The translations under genes were made by a program, and so were the position numbers. DNA of 64,000 nucleotides, taken from NCBI GenBank assembly GCA_012295225.1, contig WMKK01000007.1:1-64000 (forward strand), read 5' to 3'. The notes beneath the pieces were generated by a model that saw nothing but the letters and a program-made list of their open reading frames with translations, ran no database searches and had not been told where the DNA came from. Positions 39,197-48,344 of this stretch are shown in pieces. This DNA comes from Ostreococcus mediterraneus (lineage: Eukaryota > Chlorophyta > Mamiellophyceae > Mamiellales > Bathycoccaceae). Positions within the stretch are counted from its first letter, which is position 1, and the number at the start of each line of letters is the position of its first letter.

Positions 39197-41962
39197 ATGG
39201 AGCACGACGGAGACGACATCCATCACGACGAGGATGACGAGGATGAGGACGACGAGGACGACGAGGACGACGAGGACGACGAGGGCGTGCCGCAGGTGTT
39301 GTACCGTGGCGAGGAGCGAATGGTGGAGGAGGAGGAAGACTTTTACACCGACGACGAGGACGACGAGGACGAGGATGATGACGAGGACGATGACGAGGAT
39401 GATGACGAGGAAGCTCGATTGCTCGAGGCACAGCGTCGGTTGAGACGATCGGAGTCTAGGGAGAGAGAACTCGCGAGACGACGCGAGCGCGCCGAAGAGG
39501 AGGGCGACGGCGGCGTAGACGCAGACGCAGACATGGATCATCGACGTGATTTTATTAGAGTGATAGAAGATCTGTTACAAGGGATCGCCGCAACACACGT
39601 GGACGGTGAGCGCCACGCTACGGTTTTCAGGGATAGAATGCGAGAGCGGGCGCAACTTATAGGTTTGGGTGATTTGGATGACGTTTTTGAACAGATGTTG
39701 CACGACGTGCGGTCGGGTGGCATTGAAAATTTGCCGAGATATCAATATCTAGTACACTACCTCCAATCTCCAGTGGTAGAAACCGAGGATGGACTTGGCA
39801 TAATCTTTGGCAATGAATCGGATGAAGATTTTTTGGATGAAGATTTTACGGACGACGAAGGTAGCGATTCAGATGACTTGTCTTTGTTGAGCGAAATGCA
39901 AAGCGACGAAGACACTGACCAACGCGTAGACTCGCTCTTTGAATGGATTGACGAAGACGGACCATTTTTCATCCATAGTGCAAAGTTACAGAATTTCACG
40001 GAGTGGTGTAACGTCCAGTCTGGTAAGAACCATAACCAAGGTGCGGATTCTGTGTGCGCTTTTCCATGTGCGCACTATGAAGCCACCGACGAAGGCGTTG
40101 AGATTGATGAAGAGGAGCGAATAAAATGGTCGCAAACGTTCCTCGTGACGGGACGCAATGAGGTCTCTTTATACAAGAATGGGAAATGTGTAGGGATCAT
40201 TAAACAGCGCTTGCCGTTTAGTGTGTATAGTGTAGCATACGATGAAGAAACATCCATGGTGGCGGTGTGCGGAATGTCCACGGGGTATGGAGAGCTGACA
40301 AATGTGGCAATTTTTAAGCTCGAGCAAACTGAGGAAACAGTGCTTCAAGTTTGGAATCACTGTTTCCCGTACTACGACGGCGGCAGCACCATTCTTGGGA
40401 CGGACGATGAGCGCAGAGCAGCGTTCTTGCACACTTGGGGTAATGAAAAGATGAAGTACGACAGTGCAGTGCGTAGAGGCACATACGACGAAAAACGCCC
40501 CGAACCATATTTCCCCAAAATGTGGGAATTCACCGAATTGTGTCAGGCGAATATCGGCGCGCCGCACTACGATAGAACGTACGAACACATGCAGGCTGAT
40601 TCATTGGAACTTGCCGAGCAAGCGAATTGTATTCGTTTCGCTCGGCTTCAAATAGAGGCAAATCAACCAAAAGAGCTCAAAATATTGATTTCATCAAATG
40701 ACAAATGCGTGTACGTGTGTCGTTTAGAGGCAATCATGGACGAAGAAAATGTTCGGGTCAAAAGCCACAAGCTTGTGAAAGATTTCGTCATTCCAAGATC
40801 AACAAATGATTCGGTGAATTGTGCTGTGGCGAGCCCTTGTGGGACGATGGTGGCATGTGCCGGTGATAATCGCCAAATCACTGTCAAAGTGCTGTCGATG
40901 GGTACTCACGGTCGGGTGGATGTCAACGCGCATGGACTAGTTCAAGGTAAGACATTCTCGTTAAAGTTTACTGGAGCGAGCGACGCACCTGGAGCGAGTC
41001 AGTACCTGGCGTGGTCACCCGATGGACGATATCTCGCTGCGACATCAGATAGTGATCACGCAGTGATGGTTTGGCTCGCAGTGCGTGATAGTGCATTTCC
41101 GTTTCACTTCCGTTCCATTGCTCACATACACTCACACAGAAATGCGTGTTTGCCGGTGATGTGGTCTATCTCAAATCCATCTATCATGATTTACGGCGAA
41201 CGCGGCGGACGGTTCCACATGTTTGACGTCGCGCAGGCGGAAGATTACCACAACGAGCTCGTTAATGCGTTAGAATTGGTTAAGGACAGTCGACCACTCG
41301 CGTGTCCCTCGCGCGAGATGATAAGAGGACAATGTCAAGCGTTAATCAACATGCGACTCCAACGCAGTTCGCTTCACCTGGCGCTCATGGAAGGCTACTC
41401 AGAAAATCCTGATCCAATTCAAACTGCAAACGTTCTGCTTGAGATGGCATTTGGCGATATCAATCACATGGGGGAATTTCATACGATGTGGAAAGCGTTC
41501 AACATACAGACTTTTCGAGAAGGCACTAAGAACGAGTACATCACCGGGTTGTCTGTGCAAAAGGGCATGCCTTGTCCAGGCTCGTTAACCACAGAGTGCT
41601 GTGCGGATTACATTTATGTCTCTAAACCTCATGATATGCTGAGATACACATTACCTACCGGCTTAAGACAGGATTGCAAGAATTTTTCCTGTTTTCCGCC
41701 GATGTTCCGTCACGCCGCGCGCGAGTTCCTGAGGTGCGCGAGGTCAGGTCGTTTGGACGCCGACGCGCGATTGCCTGATTTACCACAAGATGTTTTACAA
41801 ATGATCGTTTCAAAAATGGCTACGCCCTTCTATCGCTGGGGTGAACTAGAGATGATCGATCGACGCGAATGGTACTTGGACAACGCACAATTTGACGATA
41901 TACCATCCGATGAGATTGAGCGTCTTCGACAAATTCAGCTTACACAACATATGCTTGGTTGA
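39197..41962 (+). CDS. Large acidic WD40-like protein with C-terminal F-box/SOCS-like motif
   Basis: The ATG at 39197 gives 921 aa; the longer upstream frame overlaps the divergent gene and is rejected. Residues 1-120 are almost entirely Asp/Glu. A second acidic block lies near 200-245. A beta-propeller-like region follows (about 290-690), with SVAYDEETSMVAVCGMS, NCAVASPCGTMVACAGD and QYLAWSPDGRYLAATSDSDHAVMVW. The C-terminal part has FPPMFRHAAREFLRCAR and LPDLPQDVLQMIVSKMA (about 835-880), similar to an F-box or SOCS-box-like helix pair. Exact family unknown. A substrate-receptor role in a ubiquitin ligase is a reasonable guess, and the acidic head suggests histone or basic-protein binding. 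Confidence 0.72.
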   Translation: MEHDGDDIHHDEDDEDEDDEDDEDDEDDEGVPQVLYRGEERMVEEEEDFYTDDEDDEDEDDDEDDDEDDDEEARLLEAQRRLRRSESRERELARRRERAEEEGDGGVDADADMDHRRDFIRVIEDLLQGIAATHVDGERHATVFRDRMRERAQLIGLGDLDDVFEQMLHDVRSGGIENLPRYQYLVHYLQSPVVETEDGLGIIFGNESDEDFLDEDFTDDEGSDSDDLSLLSEMQSDEDTDQRVDSLFEWIDEDGPFFIHSAKLQNFTEWCNVQSGKNHNQGADSVCAFPCAHYEATDEGVEIDEEERIKWSQTFLVTGRNEVSLYKNGKCVGIIKQRLPFSVYSVAYDEETSMVAVCGMSTGYGELTNVAIFKLEQTEETVLQVWNHCFPYYDGGSTILGTDDERRAAFLHTWGNEKMKYDSAVRRGTYDEKRPEPYFPKMWEFTELCQANIGAPHYDRTYEHMQADSLELAEQANCIRFARLQIEANQPKELKILISSNDKCVYVCRLEAIMDEENVRVKSHKLVKDFVIPRSTNDSVNCAVASPCGTMVACAGDNRQITVKVLSMGTHGRVDVNAHGLVQGKTFSLKFTGASDAPGASQYLAWSPDGRYLAATSDSDHAVMVWLAVRDSAFPFHFRSIAHIHSHRNACLPVMWSISNPSIMIYGERGGRFHMFDVAQAEDYHNELVNALELVKDSRPLACPSREMIRGQCQALINMRLQRSSLHLALMEGYSENPDPIQTANVLLEMAFGDINHMGEFHTMWKAFNIQTFREGTKNEYITGLSVQKGMPCPGSLTTECCADYIYVSKPHDMLRYTLPTGLRQDCKNFSCFPPMFRHAAREFLRCARSGRLDADARLPDLPQDVLQMIVSKMATPFYRWGELEMIDRREWYLDNAQFDDIPSDEIERLRQIQLTQHMLG

Positions 41963-42003
41963 AAGCACCGTACCTGTAGATACTTGTGTATATTATTTCG
42001 CAA

Positions 42004-43488
42004 TCACGACAAATCATAAATGTCTTGGAGCCAGACGAAGAGCACGCAATATCCCGCGAATAAAACATACACGAGGAGAAAAGCCGCGCCCGTTCGTCGC
42101 GTGAGTCTCCAAGAGTTCCAGTACAGTGAGAAATAGTAAATCATCAACACCCCAAAGAGGATACCCACGGATGGTAACAGCTGCGCGGTCTTGATGAGAA
42201 TTCGTCCGTTCGGCTGAGAGGGCAAGATGATGAGCCAAGGTAAACCGAGGCCTAGCCAAATGTCAAATACGTTGCTTCCAACCGCGTTTGCAACAGCCAT
42301 GTCACCTTCACCAGCCTTCGCGACGGCGATTGAGCCCAGGGCGTCAGGGATGGATGTACCAGCGGCAACGACAAGCGTGCCCATGACTACTTCGGGAATG
42401 CCAATGATGCACCCGACGCGCGCGGCCCAGGACACCATGCAATACGAAATGCCGCTAATCCACATGATGGACATGCAAAACGCCACGCCATAACGATGTT
42501 CGCTGCCAAACACAGAACAATCGGGGATGGTATAATAAAACGCATAGCGCCATGGCAGGCTAAGCACGTGGAGCGGTACGGCTGATGGCGACTCCGGCCA
42601 TTCAAAGGCATCTAGAGTATCTTGAACTTCCTCTCGTACTGGGCGTCGGGATTGTCGCCGGGTATCGGCGCGGCGAAGCATCGGTGTGGGTGGTGGCGTT
42701 TCAACAATTTCAATCCTCTTCTCAACCGCCGGCGGTTTTACGCTCCACTTGTCGCCCATCCGTGCCATTATTTTTGTGTTGTAACACATGAACGTCACGT
42801 ACGTTCCGTAAAGTAGAACAGAAATAAGCCCTTCGTACCATCGTACTTCGCCGTCGTAGAAAATTAACAAAACGGTTAAAATTGCCAGAGCGTAAAATCC
42901 GCAATCACGCGTCACTGGTCGCCAATCGAGCTCGAGTGTTTGACCAGCGCATAGCACCGTCGCGCCAACAATGAATAATATGTTAAACACGGCGGAACCG
43001 ACGATGGCGCTGATGCCAATTTCATTCGTGGCGTCGGGTGAAATTAAACTCATGCCCGAGGAAAAGAGCTCGGGCGCGGATGACCCCGCAGCCATGAACG
43101 TCGCCCCGGCAACGTCTTCGCTCAAATTAAGCTTATCACAAATTTTTTCCAACGATGCAACGAAGTAGTCGTCGCACACGATGGCGATACCGAGAAACAT
43201 GTATAAAATACCGACGACGTACAGCGTCCATCCGCCGTCTCGAATCCAGGACGAGTGCGTCTCCGCGCATCCACCGCTCGATTTCAACCCTCTTCCATGC
43301 GTCGGTACGGCGTTGATGCCCGTAGCGACGTGGTCACGAGAAGTCCACTCATATATGACGAGCAAAATCGTGCTCACGGCGACAAAAGTCGAACTACGGG
43401 GCGATGAAAACGTCGGTCAATGCCAAAATCATGCGCTCAACGGCAAAGACGCGTACATGAATATGCGCCAGGCCCGTCTCGCACGCAT
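42004..43488 (-). CDS. K+-dependent Na+/Ca2+ exchanger, NCKX/SLC24 type
   Basis: The main frame (42004-43393) lacks an ATG near its start. A short exon at 43457-43488 supplies one and joins across a 63-nt intron (donor GTACGC, acceptor TAG). The product is 473 aa, and the junction forms a hydrophobic signal-anchor RIFISTFVAVSTILLVIY. The alpha-1 repeat has ATFMAAGSSAPELFSS; the alpha-2 repeat has GTLVVAAGTSIPDALGSI and AVANAVGSNVFD. About 11 membrane spans flank a cytosolic loop of about 90 residues with ERIEIVETPPPTP. The S-x-P-D form of alpha-2 fits NCKX rather than CAX. It exports calcium using sodium, a useful trait in seawater. An upstream start beyond 43488 is possible. Confidence 0.86.
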
Positions 43489-43746
43489 CTTCGGCACGCG
43501 TTTAGAGTCGTGCTGCACACGCACGCGTGCGACTTGTTTGTGCGTATTATTCTCGGTCCACATGCCGACGTTTTCGCGCGCGTTGACGTGTCGGGCGCGA
43601 CGCGGCGTGGCGTCCCGATACGCGCGCCAGAAATAGCCAAAGCGGTCAACATTTCGCATCATTGTTACCACTCGCCAATGTTGACGCCAATGTACGCGTC
43701 AGCTCGAGCGAGACGAGCAATGCACAAACTAACATGCAATGTGACG

Positions 43747-44496
43747 TCATTCAAACACTGCTTTGTACGGCAAAACGAATCGCCGAAGCACGCCGGCGTC
43801 ATCCTGCTCTACGCGCGCGAGCGCCGCCGCTCGCGCTCGCTCCGCGCCTTCACCGTCTCGCACGACAACCTCAAACGCCCCCACATTCATCGTCGTATGC
43901 GTGGGCACATCAGANACATCAATGCCATCGAACGCACATATCAAATCATAACACACACCACCATCAGCGTCGTCATTATCATCCTCGACTCGTTCGCTTC
44001 GCGTCGGCGCGACCAAACCATCCTTCGTCACCAACCGCACCACCTCTCGCGCCGACGCGATATCGCACACAAACTGCGCTTCAAATCGCATGGCATCCAT
44101 CGCGCATTCGCCATCATCGCGCGTGACGCGCACGCGTGCGCGCACTTCACCACCGCTCGCCAACCCGCACCAGTGCGCAATGTTCGTCCCGAAAAACCCA
44201 CGCGCTTCGAGCTCGCGCCGCGCCCCATCGCCGCCTTCGCCGTCGCCATCGCGCGTGCCATCGTGCGCGTCCACGACGCGAACGTCCAAGACGTCGAGCG
44301 ACATCGCGCGCGCGAAGCGTCGACTGTTGACGCGCGAACGCAGGCCGCGCACTGGAAAAGCACTTTCTGACGCCACTAATGTATCATTCGCGCACGACCG
44401 CGCGACGCCCGCCGGCGCGCTCCGCACACGCGCGCGCATCGCATCGCACGCACGACGCTCGAGTGACGCACGGTGAATATCGTACAGCGTTCGCAT
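43747..44496 (-). CDS. Uncharacterised protein
   Basis: The first ATG, at 44496, gives 249 aa; a start at MSLDVLDVRVVDA further in is also possible. The C-terminal 170 residues alternate beta-like segments (LDVLDVRVVDAHD, GEVRARVRVTRDDGE, AMRFEAQFVCD) with acidic loops. It ends in VGAFEVVVRDGEG..RRFVLPYKAVFE. I do not recognise the family; the pattern suggests a beta-sandwich. One codon is ambiguous because of an n at 43915. The N-terminal part is arginine-rich and may be non-coding. Confidence 0.5.
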   Translation of the reverse strand: MRTLYDIHRASLERRACDAMRARVRSAPAGVARSCANDTLVASESAFPVRGLRSRVNSRRFARAMSLDVLDVRVVDAHDGTRDGDGEGGDGARRELEARGFFGTNIAHWCGLASGGEVRARVRVTRDDGECAMDAMRFEAQFVCDIASAREVVRLVTKDGLVAPTRSERVEDDNDDADGGVCYDLICAFDGIDXSDVPTHTTMNVGAFEVVVRDGEGAERARAAALARVEQDDAGVLRRFVLPYKAVFE

Positions 44497-44814
44497 CGCT
44501 CGCGCGCACCGTTTAACCCAGTTGTGGATCGATTCACGACGCGAGAGAAGTCTTTGGCGCGACGTGGGACACGAGGGCACGCATCCGGACGCGCGCGCAT
44601 ATAACGCCTACGCACGCACGTCCCGACGCCGTGATAACGCCGTGAAGCGCGCGTTTGGTGGAGAGGATTTTTGTGCATTCGTGTGCGGCGAGTTTGGTGG
44701 CGAACGACGCGCGAACACGCGTGAGAACGGGGCGAAAAGTCGAACTTTTCGTGCACTTGTGAAAAAATATTCTTTAGCGGGATAGAGTTGACGATTGAAC
44801 GACGTACCGTATAA
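44497..44814. other. Divergent intergenic stretch before the VTC2 leader
   Basis: This 318-bp stretch between the minus-strand orphan and the VTC2 leader must contain both promoters. A GTATAAATG sequence at 44810-44817 contains a possible TATA element overlapping the upstream ORF start. A plus-strand open frame (44522-44785) has no recognisable features. Confidence 0.5.
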
Positions 44815-44973
44815 ATGCAAAGCGTTTGGCGAGGACGGATTGAGTGTGCAGAGGTGCTGCGGGTAGGATTCGTTGTTGAGAGACACGCAGACGCTGGCAG
44901 AGGTGGCGCGGCGAAGGAAGGGGCGGAGCCAAACGACGTGACGCAACTCACGGGTGGCGGGCCGACGGAATAA
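44815..44973 (+). CDS. Upstream ORF in the VTC2 leader (52 codons)
   Basis: An ATG at 44815 opens a 52-codon frame ending in TAA at 44973, 148 nt before the VTC2 ATG. A TAA lies directly before the ATG, so the frame cannot extend upstream as written. The peptide begins MQSVWRGRIECAEVLRVGFV and ends GGGPTE, a mixed composition unlike the Arg/Ala-rich random frames of the window. The start context has T at -3, weak, so leaky scanning is plausible. Plant GDP-L-galactose phosphorylase mRNAs carry an inhibitory upstream ORF of about 60 codons through which ascorbate represses translation; this may be its algal counterpart. Caveat: TATAAATG could instead be the TATA box, which would leave the ATG untranscribed. 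Confidence 0.5.
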   Translation: MQSVWRGRIECAEVLRVGFVVERHADAGRGGAAKEGAEPNDVTQLTGGGPTE

Positions 44974-45121
44974 AGCGCGCAACTTTTGCAAGAGGAGGAC
45001 GCTTGAAGACGACGGAAGGAGGTTGACAATACAGAAGGAGTTGATCTTCTTCGCGTTCTTGGGCATATACTACGTATTGAAAGTGTTGATTGAGTTTTGT
45101 TGATTGAATTTGAACGCGGCG

Positions 45122-46495
45122 ATGGGCGATACGGCGACGATGAGCGGGTCTCGGCCGCAGAAGCCGAGCGTCGTGTGCTCTCTCCATCAGTTGGATGGTC
45201 AAGATAGCGATAAGGATTTCGCTAAAGTGGCATCAATAGTTGGCGGTGAACGAAAACTGCCAAAGATTAGTTATTTGAAGCACGAAGCGGCGGCAGTGTT
45301 TAAACGCGTGCGGTCGTTTGGGTCGTTTCAAGATTTAGTCGTACCTGATATCGACGGTTACGAGTCGTCAGAGAACACTGAAGATGATGATGACGACGAC
45401 GATGACTCGTGGGGTTTATCTGGATACGTCACTGACGCGAGCGAGTTCGACCGGATTTTAATTTCCGCGTGGGAAGACCGCTTTGCAGGTGGACTTTTCC
45501 GCTACGACGTCACGGCGGTGAGCACAAAGGTGATTGTGGGAAACAAACAATACGTGGCACAGTTCAATATAGGACGCGCGACGAACAAGCGACCGACAGA
45601 ATTTTCAATCGACAAGGTGTGTCAGGACTTCGATGCAAACAAATTCAACTTCACCAAGGCTGATTTGAAGGAAGTTTTGTTTTCCTTCACTGCTCTCGCG
45701 GGACAGGCAGATGAAAACGTCAGTCGCTCTATATTTGAACCGTCGGCATGCGTCGGTGAGAGCCCCACGGTGGTATTGATTAACGTGTCGCCAATTGAGT
45801 ACGGTCATGTGCTGCTTTGCCCGCGCGTGACTGATAAGTTGCCGCAGCAAATTACGCCAGATGTCTTGCTTCCGGCGCTCTACATGGCATCGGAGTCTCG
45901 CAATCCATATTTCCGCGTCGGCTACAACTCTCTTGGTGCGTATGCCACAATCAACCATTTGCACTTTCAAGCGTACTATCTCATGGAAGCGTTTCCCATC
46001 GAACGCGCGCCTACGGTAGAAATCGCTCCGGGCACGCATGGCGATTGCACCGTGTATCGCGTGAATGGCTACCCAGTGCGATGCTTGTGCTTTGAAGTTG
46101 GCGATTCTTTCGAAGAACTTGCGACACTCGTGGGTGATTGCTGTGTGAAATTGCAAGGAGCTAATATCCCATTCAACATATTGATTGCGGATCACGGAGC
46201 TCGAGTATTCTTGATTCCTCAAGTATTCTCGAGACGCATTGCGCACAACAAGATTCCGGAATCCGTCATCGCCACGGGCGTCAACCCCGCCGTATTTGAG
46301 ATTTCAGGTCACTTGCTTTACAAGCAAGAAAGCGACTACGATGGATGCACGGAAAGTAGTGCCGAAGAATTATTAGCGTGCGCGTCTTTGACTGAGACGC
46401 AATTTCTTGCCCTTATAAAGTTCACTGTCGGGGAAGGAAAGAATAGCCCGAGCGCTGTTCAGGATTTGACCGCTGTCGTTGATTCCGAAAATTAG
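45122..46495 (+). CDS. VTC2: GDP-L-galactose phosphorylase (ascorbate pathway)
   Basis: The ATG at 45122 gives 457 aa. The protein follows VTC2 over its whole length: FDRILISAWEDRFAGGLFRYDVT near the start, FAFxFxxRATNKRPTEF-like QFNIGRATNKRPTEF, and the HIT-type catalytic motif INHLHFQAYYLM near residue 277. NILIADHGARVFLIPQ and PAVFEISGHLLYK follow. It converts GDP-L-galactose to L-galactose-1-phosphate, the committed and rate-limiting step of ascorbate synthesis. The N-terminus has an acidic run ([10 protein letters not shown]) not seen in core domains. Its long leader contains an upstream ORF (44815-44973), suggesting translational control. Confidence 0.95.
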   Translation: MGDTATMSGSRPQKPSVVCSLHQLDGQDSDKDFAKVASIVGGERKLPKISYLKHEAAAVFKRVRSFGSFQDLVVPDIDGYESSENTEDDDDDDDDSWGLSGYVTDASEFDRILISAWEDRFAGGLFRYDVTAVSTKVIVGNKQYVAQFNIGRATNKRPTEFSIDKVCQDFDANKFNFTKADLKEVLFSFTALAGQADENVSRSIFEPSACVGESPTVVLINVSPIEYGHVLLCPRVTDKLPQQITPDVLLPALYMASESRNPYFRVGYNSLGAYATINHLHFQAYYLMEAFPIERAPTVEIAPGTHGDCTVYRVNGYPVRCLCFEVGDSFEELATLVGDCCVKLQGANIPFNILIADHGARVFLIPQVFSRRIAHNKIPESVIATGVNPAVFEISGHLLYKQESDYDGCTESSAEELLACASLTETQFLALIKFTVGEGKNSPSAVQDLTAVVDSEN

Positions 46496-46637
46496 CCACG
46501 TTGGCGTCAACTAGCGGGGTGTATTTTTAGAGATTCCAGTTTTGATAACTAAATGCTTTATTCTTTTACATGGTTTGATCGTCTTTGAGCGTTGCGTGCG
46601 AGTTCTAAAGTGCGGCCGCATGCGTACACCATTCTCC

Positions 46638-48005
46638 TTACTTGCGTCGATGAGCCGCGCCGATGGCTTCTTGTACACTCTTGAACCCATCGCGTTCCAA
46701 GCACGCGGCGAGTTCGCGCTTTATTTTCGGTACGAGCGGCGGTCCTTCGTACGCGAATGCGGTATACAGTTGCACCAAGCTCGCACCAGCTCGGATTTTA
46801 TTGTACGCGTCCTCACCGCTCGCCACGCCTCCGCATCCAACGAGAGTAATCTTGCCACCTGTGAGAGCGTACAGATCGTGCAAAACTTTGGTACTCGACT
46901 CCATCAAAGGTTTACCACTCAAACCACCGGCTTCATCGCAGTGTTTGTGCGCCTTGATGGCATCTGGACGCGCAATCGTGGTGTTGCTCACGATGACGCC
47001 GTCAACGCGTTCGCTCTTGACCACGGATGCAATATCCTTCAACGCCGAATCCGTCAAGTCTGGGGCGATTTTCACCAACACAGGCTTTTTCGCCGTTCTC
47101 TCGTTCGCATCGCGCGCCTTCAAAACTTTCCGCAATAACGAACTGAGATGCTTGCGTCCTTGCAAATTTCTCAGTCCCGGAGTATTTGGACTCGAAATGT
47201 TCACCACGATGTAATCCCCAAACTCCCCGATATTCTCCACCCCGAGTACGTAATCGTCCGCCGCTTGTTCTTCTGGTGTAAGTTTATTCTTACCGAGATT
47301 CACTCCGAGCAATCCGACGCTAGTGCGCGATTCATCAGACGCACGATACGCCTCCAACCGAGACTTTGCGCTCTCGTGTCCCTCCGAGTTGAACCCGTAG
47401 CGATTTATCACCGCTCCGTGCTCGGGCAAACGGAACGCTCGCGGTTGCGGGTTCCCAGGCTGTGGTTTAGGTGTCACCGACCCAATCTCAACAAACCCAA
47501 ATCCCATGCCCAGGAGCGCTTTAAACGCTTTGGCGTCCTTGTCGAACCCGGCGGCTAAGCCGAGCGGATTTGAAAACGTCATCCCAAACGCCTCGACATT
47601 CAATCTCGGATCATCCTTCCCGCGCATGCGCGGCGCTAAGCCATTCGAAAGCGCAAAAATTCCCACGTTATGCGACGTTTCAGCATCGAGCGTGCGAAGA
47701 AGCGGAGTAACGGCGCCGTACGCCGCGAATTCCACATCCTCCGCCCACGGCGCGTCCACGAAACGCAACGCCGCACCCGCCGCCACGGTCCCGAGCGCAC
47801 CGTACGCGAGCGTGCTCATCATCGAACGTTTCGACCCATCGCGCACGGGCGCGCCCGACGCACCACCACCGCCCGCTGACGTCGAAAACGTCAACACATT
47901 CACCGGAGTCCCCGTCCCAGACATGGCTCGCCCGACACCAAACGCTCGCGCGCGCGCGCATCGCGCCAACACCGCGCTCATCTCGCGCGCGCCCCGACGC
48001 ACCAT
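46638..48005 (-). CDS. PYRD: Mitochondrial class 2 dihydroorotate dehydrogenase
   Basis: The ATG at 48005 gives 455 aa; the longer frame starts at a non-ATG codon. A basic presequence is followed by a short hydrophobic anchor (TLAYGALGTVAAGAALRF). The barrel has GLAAGFDKDAKAFKALLGMGFGFVEIG, the class 2 segment NISSPNTPGLRNLQ with the catalytic serine region, KIAPDLTD and VSNTTIARP. It ends with the FMN-phosphate loops LVGCGGVASGEDAYNKIRAGASLVQLYTAF. It oxidises dihydroorotate to orotate with quinone at the inner mitochondrial membrane, in pyrimidine synthesis. It is divergent from the ELIP-like gene. Confidence 0.95.
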   Translation of the reverse strand: MVRRGAREMSAVLARCARARAFGVGRAMSGTGTPVNVLTFSTSAGGGGASGAPVRDGSKRSMMSTLAYGALGTVAAGAALRFVDAPWAEDVEFAAYGAVTPLLRTLDAETSHNVGIFALSNGLAPRMRGKDDPRLNVEAFGMTFSNPLGLAAGFDKDAKAFKALLGMGFGFVEIGSVTPKPQPGNPQPRAFRLPEHGAVINRYGFNSEGHESAKSRLEAYRASDESRTSVGLLGVNLGKNKLTPEEQAADDYVLGVENIGEFGDYIVVNISSPNTPGLRNLQGRKHLSSLLRKVLKARDANERTAKKPVLVKIAPDLTDSALKDIASVVKSERVDGVIVSNTTIARPDAIKAHKHCDEAGGLSGKPLMESSTKVLHDLYALTGGKITLVGCGGVASGEDAYNKIRAGASLVQLYTAFAYEGPPLVPKIKRELAACLERDGFKSVQEAIGAAHRRK

Positions 48006-48344
48006 ACCCCTCGTCGTCTTTCCCTCGACTCTTCCCGCCTCGCTCGTGCGCGCGCGCGTGTGCGGTGCGCGCGGCTGCACACAGCGCTCCAAAAAAGTGC
48101 AAAACCCGGCGAGCAGAACGCCATTCTACGCCGCATCTGCCGCACGGTACGTTTTCGACGCGCGCGTTTCCCACTCGAACCCGTCGATGCGATCGTGCGA
48201 CACCGCCTCGGGCGCACTCGCCCGCCTAAAACGCGCGGATGCGCGCGTGCGTCGCACTAATCCACGCCTTGAAGATGCACTGACGTCACCCAAAACGCGT
48301 TCGGCTTTCGCGCACAGAAACACTCACGCCCACGCCCACCGATC
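48006..48344. other. Divergent promoter region, DHODH and ELIP-like gene
   Basis: This 339-bp stretch separates two divergent starts. It is GC-rich with open frames on both strands that I regard as chance. No light-response element could be assigned with confidence. Confidence 0.45.

Noticed and set aside
44608-45066. Minus-strand frame over the VTC2 leader
   Set aside because: It contradicts the plus-strand leader and lacks any recognisable domain; serine/alanine/arginine composition is typical of chance frames here.
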